A stretch of 31,446 bases of DNA, taken from assembly GCA_905215035.1 (NCBI GenBank), contig CAJMOJ010000014.1, positions 1 through 31,446 on the forward strand. The letters run 5' to 3'. This DNA is from an uncultured bacterium. Lineage in GTDB: Bacteria > Actinomycetota > Coriobacteriia > Coriobacteriales > Eggerthellaceae. A program made the position numbers and the translations under genes. Under the pieces are notes generated by a model that saw nothing but the letters and a program-made list of their open reading frames with translations, was not told the DNA's origin and ran no database searches. Within the stretch, counting starts at the first letter, position 1. Each line of letters begins with the position of its first letter. Below, piece by piece: positions 1 through 7,661 of this stretch.

Positions 1-505
1 AGCTTGAATTATCTATAACAACACCAGCAACTGTGGGACCAATAGCGGGAGCAAAAGCAATAACGACACCAAAAAGACCCATCGCCACACCACGATGCTC
101 AAGAGGAAACGTCAGCATGAGCACCGTCATAACCATAGGCATGAGCACACCCGCGCCCGCTGCCTGAACAAGGCGACCAAGAAGCAGCACATCAAAAGTA
201 GGTGCCCACCCTGCAAGAGCGGAGCCCAAAGTAAAGAGCGCCATAGAAACCAAAAAGAGGCTTCGTGTAGCAAAACGATCAATCAAATAAGCCGTAATGG
301 GGATCATAATTGCGTTAACCAGGGTAAAACCGGTCGTGAGCCACTGCGCCTTGGCAGCATCAATGCTCATCTCGGTCATGATGGTGGGTAATGCAGGAGC
401 CACAATAGTCTGGTTTAGAATAGTTACAAACGAACCAAACATAAACACGCAAACCATAACAATTTGTTTGCGTGTTAATCCCCAATTTGTTAGAAAATTA
501 GCCAC
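1..505 (-). CDS. DHA2-family MFS multidrug exporter, N-terminal part (cut by window edge)
   Basis: The first 168 residues of a proton-driven drug exporter of the EmrB/QacA (DHA2, 14-TM) type in the cytoplasmic membrane. I translated it by hand because the frame is open at the window edge. The family motifs are visible: LNQTIVAPALP in TM1 (the D/N-x-T-I-V-x-x-A-L-P motif), DRFATR in the first cytoplasmic loop (motif A), and a motif-C-like stretch ending GPTVAGVVID in TM5. The start is GTG at 505, whose G is the last base of the upstream gene's TAG stop (TAGTG overlap), so translation is probably coupled to the CNNM/CorC gene before it. No strong ribosome site precedes it, which fits coupling. 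The C-terminal part lies outside the window, so the substrate cannot be judged. Confidence 0.85.
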   Translation of the reverse strand, partial: MANFLTNWGLTRKQIVMVCVFMFGSFVTILNQTIVAPALPTIMTEMSIDAAKAQWLTTGFTLVNAIMIPITAYLIDRFATRSLFLVSMALFTLGSALAGWAPTFDVLLLGRLVQAAGAGVLMPMVMTVLMLTFPLEHRGVAMGLFGVVIAFAPAIGPTVAGVVIDNSS

Positions 506-1875
506 TATTTATGACTATCTTTCTTGTCTTTTTTATCACTTTTAACTTTGCCATCATGATCTGATTCGTCATGGGGCAAATCCTGAATTACTACTTCAAT
601 TTTATCAATGCGCAATCCATCCATAACAGCCGTGGTCATTCTAACCTGCTTGCCATCACCCTCCAGGTCAACAAAGTCGCCTACCTCAGGGATTTTATCC
701 AGTAAATCAAGCATGAGGCCGCCTGCAGTTTCATAATCATAAACTGGCACTGGTTCAAACCCTAAAAACTCAATAAATTGATCAACCGGCAATGATCCAT
801 CGACAAGATACTTTCCTTCTCCTGTTTTAAGGATTTCATCCTGATCATCATGAAGATATTCATCTTCCATACGACCAATGATCTGTTCCACAACATCGGA
901 CATAGTAACAATGCCAGCCGTACCACCATGCTCATCGACAACAAGCGCCATCTTGGTATGCTCATCCTGAAGAACTTGCAAAAGCTTACCCACCGCTACT
1001 CCCTCAGGAACAGGATGAATATCGCGAATACGTAGATCCTTCATGGTAGAACCCTCAGGTAGCGTATAGGCATCTTTAATATGAACAAAGCCGATGATGT
1101 TATCTTTGTCGCCCCGATAGACCGGATAACGCGTAAATTTATTCTTTGCCATAGCCTCAAGATTAGTCTCAAGGTCATCATCATAATCAATAGCAAGAAT
1201 CTCAGTACGAGGGGTCATGATTGACTCAGCATCTTTATCATCAAGATCAAAAATGTTATCCATAAACTCATACTGCTGAGTTTCTAAACTTCCACTTTCG
1301 GCCGACTCTTCGAGCAAAATCTTGATTTCTTCTTCGGTATAAGCCGAATGCTCGTCAGTTACACTATGACCCGTAAGCTTCATGATTCCGTTTGTGGTTG
1401 CATTAAAGATAACCATAACGGGATACGTGATGCGATAAAACCACACCAGAGGCGTTGCGGTAAAAAGTGCCCATTTCTCTGTATTCAAAATGGCAAATGA
1501 TTTAGGAACGAGCTCGCCTGCAACAACATGCAAGGTAGTAACCAGCAAATAACCTACTGCCACAGAAATGCCATACACCGTCTCAGGGCCGAGTCCTATT
1601 GATTCAAGCGGTTCACGAATTAAAGCAGAAACCGCTGGCTCGCCCAACATACCAAGTGCCAAAGAAGCAAGCGTAATACCCAACTGACATGCGGAAAGAT
1701 ACGCATTAATATTCTCAGAGATTCTTTTTGCGGCTTGAGCGCCAGGACGTTTTTCTTCAACTAAGAGATCAACCTGAGTTTTGCGAACACGCACGAGCGA
1801 AAATTCCGCCATAACAAAAAACGCATTCATTAATAAAAAGAATACGACCAATACCAAACTCACTGCGATACCCAT
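505..1875 (-). CDS. CNNM/CorC (HlyC) family membrane protein with CBS pair
   Basis: A 456-residue protein with the full architecture of the UPF0053/CNNM family: a transmembrane CNNM domain (about residues 1-190, opening with a hydrophobic helix and MAEFSLVRVRKTQ), a CBS pair (about 215-335, beginning near ESIMTPRTEI and including VVDEHGGTAGIVT), then a CorC_HlyC domain (about 350-435) and a lysine/aspartate-rich tail. Family members are linked to Mg2+ or Co2+ efflux and homeostasis; the old name hemolysin is not supported. The start ATG at 1875 follows AGGGG at a usable distance. It overlaps the MFS gene by one base and both appear to be read from one promoter near 1964-1972. The exact ion cannot be told from sequence. 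Confidence 0.9.
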   Translation of the reverse strand: MGIAVSLVLVVFFLLMNAFFVMAEFSLVRVRKTQVDLLVEEKRPGAQAAKRISENINAYLSACQLGITLASLALGMLGEPAVSALIREPLESIGLGPETVYGISVAVGYLLVTTLHVVAGELVPKSFAILNTEKWALFTATPLVWFYRITYPVMVIFNATTNGIMKLTGHSVTDEHSAYTEEEIKILLEESAESGSLETQQYEFMDNIFDLDDKDAESIMTPRTEILAIDYDDDLETNLEAMAKNKFTRYPVYRGDKDNIIGFVHIKDAYTLPEGSTMKDLRIRDIHPVPEGVAVGKLLQVLQDEHTKMALVVDEHGGTAGIVTMSDVVEQIIGRMEDEYLHDDQDEILKTGEGKYLVDGSLPVDQFIEFLGFEPVPVYDYETAGGLMLDLLDKIPEVGDFVDLEGDGKQVRMTTAVMDGLRIDKIEVVIQDLPHDESDHDGKVKSDKKDKKDSHK

Positions 1876-1963
1876 TATGCATCGCCCCTACAACTGTCAG
1901 GATCGTTCACGATCTCATAGTCCTTTCTTAGCTTGCACTAAACTCTATCGTAAGTTTTTATCT

Positions 1964-1992
1964 CTTATAGCAGTATTGCCCGTTGGTTTACA
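1964..1992 (-). promoter_or_regulatory. extended -10 promoter of the CNNM/CorC-MFS operon
   Basis: Read on the minus strand there is TGC-TATAAG (1972 down to 1964), a good extended -10. The hexamer TGTAAA lies 17 bp upstream (1987-1992), a poor -35, as often seen with TGN promoters. The leader would be about 80 nt. Confidence 0.45.
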
Positions 1993-2019
1993 GGTTGTTT
2001 CCGCCAATAGACAACCTGT
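1990..2019. promoter_or_regulatory. inverted repeat, candidate operator at CNNM/CorC-MFS promoter
   Basis: ACAGGTTGT (1990-1998) and ACAACCTGT (2011-2019) form a perfect 9-bp inverted repeat with a 12-bp centre. It touches the -35 position of the proposed minus-strand promoter. No T-run follows in either direction, so an operator is more likely than a terminator. Confidence 0.4.
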
Positions 2020-2172
2020 TACCTAACCCTTACCCGAAAAAGCTCAAGTATAAAGGCAATATTCATTACTATATTCTTAACTCTATCTAACAATCTCTTA
2101 ATTGCGGCGGTTGGCTATCCGCCTTAGGCGATCTACCATGACCACCTTGTAAGGAGTTGCACATCCTTTTAT

Positions 2173-3882
2173 ATGGCACCACGATACACTAACAGATCAA
2201 ACTCGTTTGATGATGAGAACACACGGAGACAGCACAGATCCTCGTATGGATCTGACGCTGATTCATCATATCGCTCAGGACGATCAGTTGGTCGCACACC
2301 AGAAAACACAGCACATTCCTATCGTGCCCAAAACAATACGCACACACGCCCATCGCAAACTCAATCGTCTCGATCCTCAAGACGAACAACACCTGACGCC
2401 TCACGGGCACGAACACAGCGTACTTCTCACGCTGCACATGCTCCTCAAGGCAATGCCCGCTACGGAAACCATAACAACCAATTTGACCCTACCTCCGAAC
2501 GATATGAGCGCAACGCTTCTCGCAGTGCTCACGCACGCACTGCAGGAAAAGGGTTTAGTGCTCGATCCTCAGAGTCTTTCCTGCATAAGTTTTCCCCCTA
2601 CCATATCTTAATAGCATGTGTTGTTGTTATTATTGCCATCATCGTAATTGCTGTTTGTATTAATGGGCCTCGTGAAGACACGCCGCAGGAAGACACAACT
2701 CCAACGTATATTGAAAACGTTTCTTACACTCCTCATTCAACCGATCTCGATACCGCTCCTGCAGCAGCTGAGGGCATTGAAACATTTTCGTTAATTGAAG
2801 GAGAAGGAGCGAATAAGGTCATTCCAACTCTTACTGACACGCAAACACAAGCTATCACCTATGCGCTCGATCAGATTAAAGCCATTAATGAAGACGTTGG
2901 TTTTATGATTTTGGATATCGATACAGGAGCAGGCATTTGCTACAACATTGATCAAGATATCTATGCAGCAAGTTCCTTTAAAGGCCCCTATTCTGTTTAT
3001 GTTTGCGAGAGCGCCACATCAGGCAATCTCCCCTCATCGACACGCGACAATATTCACAATGCCATTTCCTGGTCAGACAACAATTCTTATTACCGTCTTC
3101 GCAATGCCTATAATGGATCAACGTTTACATCTTGGATGGAAAACGTTGGCGTTGACCCCAGCAAGGCTGCACAAACATTTCCTACGTATAACGTGCGCGA
3201 TCTCTCAAAATTGTGGCTCCATAGCTATTCGTATCTGACCAATACCGATGACTCTAAGGCACAATGGCTCGCAAATGAGCTACGCAATACGGAAGTTTCT
3301 TTCTTGCGCGATGGCATAGTACTGTCAGGCGCAAGCGATGCCACCGTCATGAATAAGGGCGGTTGGATTATTGGATCCAAAAACTACAATGCTGTTATTG
3401 ATGCGGGACTTATAGAAGATGATGGTCATCACTATCTTGTTGCCATCATGACAGCACTCCCAGATGGTGAACCACGCGAGTTACTCGTGTCAGATCTAGC
3501 TGCGACACTCTATAGTATCCGCGGCGTTCTCGACCAAGATCTCGAAGACGATGCGTCTCTTGTCCCTTATGATGCACAGAAATCTAAGGCCTCCGCGGAA
3601 GCTGTTTCGGCAGCAAAGACGACAACTTCGACCCTAAAGTCGCTCCTTATCGAGCGCCTCCAGCAAACACTTCCCACCTACACAGATACCGCATCCGATC
3701 AAGCTGAATCTGACACAAGTCAAGCAAGCCAAGAATCTGATGCCACTCAATCCGACACCAATCAGACAGAGGGCACCGGAGACACAGAAGAGCAAACAGC
3801 TCGTTCTGAAGGACAATTTGCCATCTCTACTTCTCAAGACACCTCAAGTCAAGATGCCTCAAGCACACAAGACGCATCCTAG
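2173..3882 (+). CDS. membrane-anchored class A beta-lactamase-like serine hydrolase with low-complexity tails
   Basis: A 569-residue protein in three parts. Residues 1-140 are Ser/Arg/Thr/Gln/His-rich, with no predicted fold and no signal peptide. One hydrophobic helix at about 144-163 should anchor it with the N-tail in the cytoplasm. Residues about 220-455 resemble the beta-lactamase/transpeptidase fold: SSFK at 267-270 (SxxK nucleophile), SDN at 301-303 and KGG at 395-397 (KTG-like). The ExxLN omega-loop glutamate that class A enzymes use for deacylation is not visible between SDN and the following helix. The C-terminal about 70 residues are Ser/Thr/Asp/Gln-rich. I infer a penicillin-recognising cell-wall protein rather than a resistance enzyme. 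It probably shares a transcript with the next gene (12-nt gap). Confidence 0.75.
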   Translation: MAPRYTNRSNSFDDENTRRQHRSSYGSDADSSYRSGRSVGRTPENTAHSYRAQNNTHTRPSQTQSSRSSRRTTPDASRARTQRTSHAAHAPQGNARYGNHNNQFDPTSERYERNASRSAHARTAGKGFSARSSESFLHKFSPYHILIACVVVIIAIIVIAVCINGPREDTPQEDTTPTYIENVSYTPHSTDLDTAPAAAEGIETFSLIEGEGANKVIPTLTDTQTQAITYALDQIKAINEDVGFMILDIDTGAGICYNIDQDIYAASSFKGPYSVYVCESATSGNLPSSTRDNIHNAISWSDNNSYYRLRNAYNGSTFTSWMENVGVDPSKAAQTFPTYNVRDLSKLWLHSYSYLTNTDDSKAQWLANELRNTEVSFLRDGIVLSGASDATVMNKGGWIIGSKNYNAVIDAGLIEDDGHHYLVAIMTALPDGEPRELLVSDLAATLYSIRGVLDQDLEDDASLVPYDAQKSKASAEAVSAAKTTTSTLKSLLIERLQQTLPTYTDTASDQAESDTSQASQESDATQSDTNQTEGTGDTEEQTARSEGQFAISTSQDTSSQDASSTQDAS

Positions 3883-3894
3883 GTATTGTTAAAC

Positions 3895-4629
3895 ATGAGC
3901 AACACCACAGTACCGAGCACACACATATCACAACATAAGGGAAGCCGATTACTCTCTCATGTACACGAAACTACCATCGCTCAGGATTGGCGTAAACTCC
4001 TTATTGTCTTTTTTGTTATGTCCTTTGTGGGCCTTGCAGGAGAAACCCTTCAGCATCTTGTCGCGACAGGAGAATGGGAGCATCGCGCTGGGTTTATTTG
4101 GGGTCCTTTCTCCCCTATTTACGGTCTTGCAGCAGTATTGCTTACCGTCTTTCTAGAACCCATCGCTCAACGTGGATCAGTACTTGTCTTTATTGTGGCA
4201 GCCCTTGTTGGCGGCGGCGTTGAATATGTAGCCAGCTGGGCCATGGAGACGTTCTGGGGTGTTGTCGCGTGGAGCTACCTTGACATTCCTGGCAATTTTA
4301 ATGGACGCACTGATATCTTTCACATGATTTTATGGGGAGCCCTCGGGCTTCTTTGGGTCCGTTTTGGTCTTACGATAGCGCAAGATTTGTTTGACCATTT
4401 TTCTCTCAAAACGGCAAAACAGCTCACCGTGTATCGCGTGTTCTGTGTTTTACTCGCTATCTTTTTGGTGCTTGATATCTTTGTCACTATCACTGTTATG
4501 CTTCGTTGCGACGCACGTGCCCATGGCGCTGCCCCAACCAATCAGCTTGAAGTGCTCTATGACCAGATCTACCCCAACGAAGTTCTTCAAGATCGCTTCA
4601 ACAACATGGGTGGTATTGGAATTCCCTAA
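3895..4629 (+). CDS. CmpB-type putative ABC transporter / multi-TM membrane protein
   Basis: A 244-residue protein with five or six membrane segments and the hallmarks of the family called putative ABC-transporter type IV (ABC_trans_CmpB): an early glycine/glutamate helix (VGLAGETLQ), the conserved loop with GPFSPIYG, a glutamate in a membrane helix (GGGVEYVA), and RTDIFHMILWGALG. The family is widespread in Gram-positive bacteria with no proven function. I chose ATG at 3895; a TTG nine bases upstream is also in frame but less likely. It follows the serine hydrolase gene by 12 nt with no terminator between them, so a joint envelope role is a reasonable inference. Its stop lies in the first copy of a 17-bp tandem duplication. 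Confidence 0.75.
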   Translation: MSNTTVPSTHISQHKGSRLLSHVHETTIAQDWRKLLIVFFVMSFVGLAGETLQHLVATGEWEHRAGFIWGPFSPIYGLAAVLLTVFLEPIAQRGSVLVFIVAALVGGGVEYVASWAMETFWGVVAWSYLDIPGNFNGRTDIFHMILWGALGLLWVRFGLTIAQDLFDHFSLKTAKQLTVYRVFCVLLAIFLVLDIFVTITVMLRCDARAHGAAPTNQLEVLYDQIYPNEVLQDRFNNMGGIGIP

Positions 4630-4654
4630 TCCTCGTAATTCCCTAATCCTCGTA
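4621..4654. repeat. 17-bp perfect tandem duplication over two convergent stop codons
   Basis: The 17-bp unit ATTCCCTAATCCTCGTA occurs twice in a row (4621-4637 and 4638-4654) without mismatch. Copy 1 holds the TAA of the plus-strand CmpB-type gene; copy 2 holds the TAG of the minus-strand reductase gene. With a single copy, the two stop codons would overlap. Confidence 0.95.
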
Positions 4655-5770
4655 AAGCTCCACTGCCCGCGCAAGCTGAGCAATGATATCAATCGACTGC
4701 GGGCACATATCTTCACAGGTTCCACACTCGATACAAAGCGAAGGTCTTCCTTCTGCGGTCTGCCAACTATACAATCCTTTTACAAACTCATGATCCTCGA
4801 CCTGCTTTTCAAGGTTCAGCAAGCCCAATGCGATGGGAATCTTGACACCTTCCGGGCAATCTTTAACACAATATCCACAGTTAGTGCACGGAATGAGGGG
4901 GACTGCCTGAAGTGCTTGTATCAAGTTGGCAATCACAGCACGCTCATCTTGAGTAAGCGGAGTATGATTTTGGTAGCACGCTACATTCTCACACGTCTGC
5001 TCTTCGGTCGACATTCCCGAGAGCACCGTTAGTACACCCGGCACGTCGTAACAGAATCGATATGCCCAATCAACCGCTGCTGATCCTGGTGCCGTATTAT
5101 CAAGAACCTCCTGGGCACGTGCTGGCAAATTAGCTAAACGCCCTCCACGAGCGGGCTCCATAATAACAATAGGAACGTGATGCGTTTGCGCCACCTCAAC
5201 ACAACGACGTGCCTCAACAACAGGATCATCCCAATCGAGATAGTTAACTTGGAGTTGCACAAATTCCATCTCAGGATGCTCAGTCAAAATCTTTTCGAGT
5301 ACCTCAGCACCATCATGGAGAGAAAATCCCACGTGCTTAATCTTACCGGCAGCCTTTTGCTCAAGAGCAAAATCCCACATTCCATATTCATCAAATTTCT
5401 CAATACGCTTACCACCTACGTTATGCAATAAGTAGTAGTCAACATAATCTACACCCAAACGCTCAAGCGAAATCGCAAGACAAGCCTTGGCATCCTCAGC
5501 ACTCGGCTGCGCCCATGCAAGGCACTTGGTTGCAAGAGTAAAAGAATCACGCGGATAACGCTCCACCAGTGCTTCTTTAAGAGCGCGCTCCGAATGGCCC
5601 TCATGATACACATATGCCGTATCAAAGTAGGTGCAACCTGCTTCCATGAAAATATCAACCATGCGCTTGAATTGATCCATATCAATATCGGTTACATCAT
5701 CAGGATTATTAAGCGGGAGACGCATGCACCCGAATCCAAGTTTAGGGGTATTCATATCAATAGAAGTCAT
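4643..5770 (-). CDS. aldo/keto reductase with C-terminal 4Fe-4S ferredoxin-like domain
   Basis: A 375-residue cytoplasmic oxidoreductase. Residues 1 to about 280 form an aldo/keto reductase barrel with the catalytic tetrad D50, Y55, K82 and H116 visible (FDTAYVY, ATKC, LLH). The C-terminal part has two CxxCxxCxxxC(P) motifs (CTNCGYCVKDCP and CIECGTCEDMCP), each expected to bind a [4Fe-4S] cluster. This fusion is common in anaerobes and suggests electron transfer between the barrel active site and ferredoxin-type carriers; the substrate is unknown. Start ATG at 5770 is supported by GAGGAG seven bases upstream, inside the end of the ABC-F gene, only 4 nt after that gene's stop. A longer in-frame reading upstream is open only by chance. 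Confidence 0.9.
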   Translation of the reverse strand: MTSIDMNTPKLGFGCMRLPLNNPDDVTDIDMDQFKRMVDIFMEAGCTYFDTAYVYHEGHSERALKEALVERYPRDSFTLATKCLAWAQPSAEDAKACLAISLERLGVDYVDYYLLHNVGGKRIEKFDEYGMWDFALEQKAAGKIKHVGFSLHDGAEVLEKILTEHPEMEFVQLQVNYLDWDDPVVEARRCVEVAQTHHVPIVIMEPARGGRLANLPARAQEVLDNTAPGSAAVDWAYRFCYDVPGVLTVLSGMSTEEQTCENVACYQNHTPLTQDERAVIANLIQALQAVPLIPCTNCGYCVKDCPEGVKIPIALGLLNLEKQVEDHEFVKGLYSWQTAEGRPSLCIECGTCEDMCPQSIDIIAQLARAVELYED

Positions 5771-5774
5771 AACG

Positions 5775-7595
5775 CTACTCCTCTTCTTCAAGTTGCTCTG
5801 AAAGAACAAACCACTGCTCTTCCAGAACGGTTTTATCATCATGAAGGGCCTGGATAGTATCTTGTATTTTACCAAGTTCGAGATAATCACTCGGATCGAC
5901 TTCAAGTTGCTTTGCTTGTGCTTGTTCAATCTTGGTATCAAGCGTGTGCATTTTACGTTCAAGACTACGGATTTGCTTGCGTAGCTCATGTGCTCGCCCT
6001 GCAGACCCTGACTTGCTCGATTGAGAAGTTTGCGTACTCCCCTGAGTGCGCAAGCGCTCTGTTGCTGTTTCATCGAACTTTTGCTCTTGTGCAGCCAGAA
6101 GCTCCAAGTACTCATCAACACCACGAGGCACATGACGCAAATGCCCATCGATAAGAGCATATTGATGATCAGTTACGCGCTCAGTTAGGTAACGATCATG
6201 ACTTACTAAAATCAAGGTACCGGGCCACGTATCCAAGACGTTCTCCATCGCAACCATCATGTCGGTGTCAAGATCATTTGATGGCTCGTCTAAAATAAGC
6301 ACATTAGGCGCTTCTAATAAAATAAGCATCAGTTGCAAACGCCGCTTTTGACCACCGGAAAGCGCGTTAACAGGAGTAGATAAGTGCGCCTTCTCGAAAC
6401 CGAGCTGCTCGAGTAACTGAGCAGGAGAAACCACTTTCCCATCTACAACATACTGCGACTGATAGCGTTTCAGCACATCCCGCACACGATCATTGCCAAG
6501 ATCTTCAAGTTCTTCAAGACGCTGCGAGAGAAACGCAATCTTTACTGTTTTGCCAATCTTGACGCGCCCCGACTGAGGTGCAAGATGGCCTTGTACGATC
6601 TCGAGCAAGGTTGATTTACCTGCTCCATTTGCACCCAATAAGGCAAAGCGATCGCCAGGACCAATAGGCCAGGTAATGTCTTTAAGGAGAGGCTCTTGTG
6701 CACCAGGGTACGTAAACGTAATATCATCGAGGGTAATACATTGCTTACCCAAACGAGAAATTGCTGCACGTTTTAATTCGACCGAATTCCTAATAGGTGG
6801 TTCCTGAGCAATTAGTTCGCGTGCCGCTTCAACATGGAATTTTGGTTTTGTTGAACGCGCACGCGCCCCGCGTGAGAGCCACGCTAATTCGCGACGCATC
6901 AAATTACGACGTTTTTGTTCTTGCTGTTCGAGTAATCGATCCCGTTCTACCCGTTGTTGGACATAGGCAGAATAGCCGCCCTCAAAAGGTTCCACTATCC
7001 CATCATGAACTTCCCACATGCTTGTGCACACTTCATCCAAAAACCAACGGTCATGAGTTACTACCAGCAATGCACCCTGTCCACGGGAGAACTTTTTATT
7101 CAAGAATGCTGCAAGCCACGCGATTGCACCTACATCAAGATGATTCGTTGGCTCATCAAGCAATACAACAGGAGCATCAGAAATCAACACGCGCGCTAAA
7201 TCAACACGGCGACGCTGACCGCCCGAAAGTGCAGCTACAGGAGCAGCTGGATCGACATCAAAGAGCAATCCTTCGATCACTTCACGAACCTGAGCATCCG
7301 CTGCCCATACATAGTCGGGTAAGTCACCTACAATATTAGCGCGTACGGTAAGATTTTCATCTAAGTGATCGCGCTGATCAAGATGCACAAACTGAGTACC
7401 CCGGCTAACCAAAACACGGCCTTCATCTGGCACAACCGTTCCATCAAAAATGCCCAGGAGCGATGATTTGCCATCGCCATTGCGCCCAACAATCCCAATG
7501 CGCGCACCATCATCAACTCCTAATGAGAGTGACTCAAAAATTGTTTTTGTTGGATACTCCAAATGCAGATTTTCGCAACCAAACAAAAAGGCCAT
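5775..7595 (-). CDS. ABC-F family ATPase (Uup-like, ribosome-associated type)
   Basis: 606 residues with two ABC ATPase cassettes and no membrane segments. Cassette 1: Walker A GRNGDGKSS, signature LSGGQRRR, Walker B with LLDEPTNHLD. Cassette 2: Walker A GANGAGKST, signature LSGGQKRR, Walker B LILDEPSNDLD. A C-terminal coiled coil (about residues 520-600, rich in Q, E, K) follows, as in Uup. ABC-F proteins act on the ribosome (translation factors or antibiotic target protection) rather than in transport. The inter-cassette linker is of ordinary length with no long antibiotic-resistance-type extension, so I favour a housekeeping Uup/EttA-like role. It sits 66 nt downstream of fabH and 4 nt upstream of the reductase gene, so fabH-abcF-reductase may be one transcript. 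Confidence 0.9.
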   Translation of the reverse strand: MAFLFGCENLHLEYPTKTIFESLSLGVDDGARIGIVGRNGDGKSSLLGIFDGTVVPDEGRVLVSRGTQFVHLDQRDHLDENLTVRANIVGDLPDYVWAADAQVREVIEGLLFDVDPAAPVAALSGGQRRRVDLARVLISDAPVVLLDEPTNHLDVGAIAWLAAFLNKKFSRGQGALLVVTHDRWFLDEVCTSMWEVHDGIVEPFEGGYSAYVQQRVERDRLLEQQEQKRRNLMRRELAWLSRGARARSTKPKFHVEAARELIAQEPPIRNSVELKRAAISRLGKQCITLDDITFTYPGAQEPLLKDITWPIGPGDRFALLGANGAGKSTLLEIVQGHLAPQSGRVKIGKTVKIAFLSQRLEELEDLGNDRVRDVLKRYQSQYVVDGKVVSPAQLLEQLGFEKAHLSTPVNALSGGQKRRLQLMLILLEAPNVLILDEPSNDLDTDMMVAMENVLDTWPGTLILVSHDRYLTERVTDHQYALIDGHLRHVPRGVDEYLELLAAQEQKFDETATERLRTQGSTQTSQSSKSGSAGRAHELRKQIRSLERKMHTLDTKIEQAQAKQLEVDPSDYLELGKIQDTIQALHDDKTVLEEQWFVLSEQLEEEE

Positions 7596-7661
7596 AGCAC
7601 CTTGTTCCTTTTCTTGTATGTATTTAAATGTATCGCGAGTACGTTTTACCTACGCTTTGTC

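Larger units (their letters stand above)
1876..2172. other. divergent intergenic region between CNNM/CorC gene and serine hydrolase gene
   Basis: This 297-base stretch has no convincing gene. It holds the minus-strand extended -10 promoter (1964-1972), an inverted repeat at 1990-2019, a short dyad GATCGT/ACGATC at 1901-1914, and in front of the plus gene a small GGCGG/CCGCC hairpin (2106-2123) followed by an AAGGAG site at 2151-2156, unusually far (16 nt) from the ATG at 2173. AT-rich -10-like sequences for the plus direction occur around 2050 and 2070, but I cannot choose between them. Confidence 0.6.

Noticed and set aside
2207..2611. Second plus-strand frame in the serine hydrolase gene with His/Pro/Thr-rich sequence
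   Set aside because: It is a frame shadow of the low-complexity N-terminal region of the main gene.
5771..6160. Long in-frame N-terminal extension of the aldo/keto reductase on the minus strand
   Set aside because: It overlaps the ABC-F coding region in another frame, has no family similarity, and the true start at 5770 has a good ribosome site and the family N-terminus.
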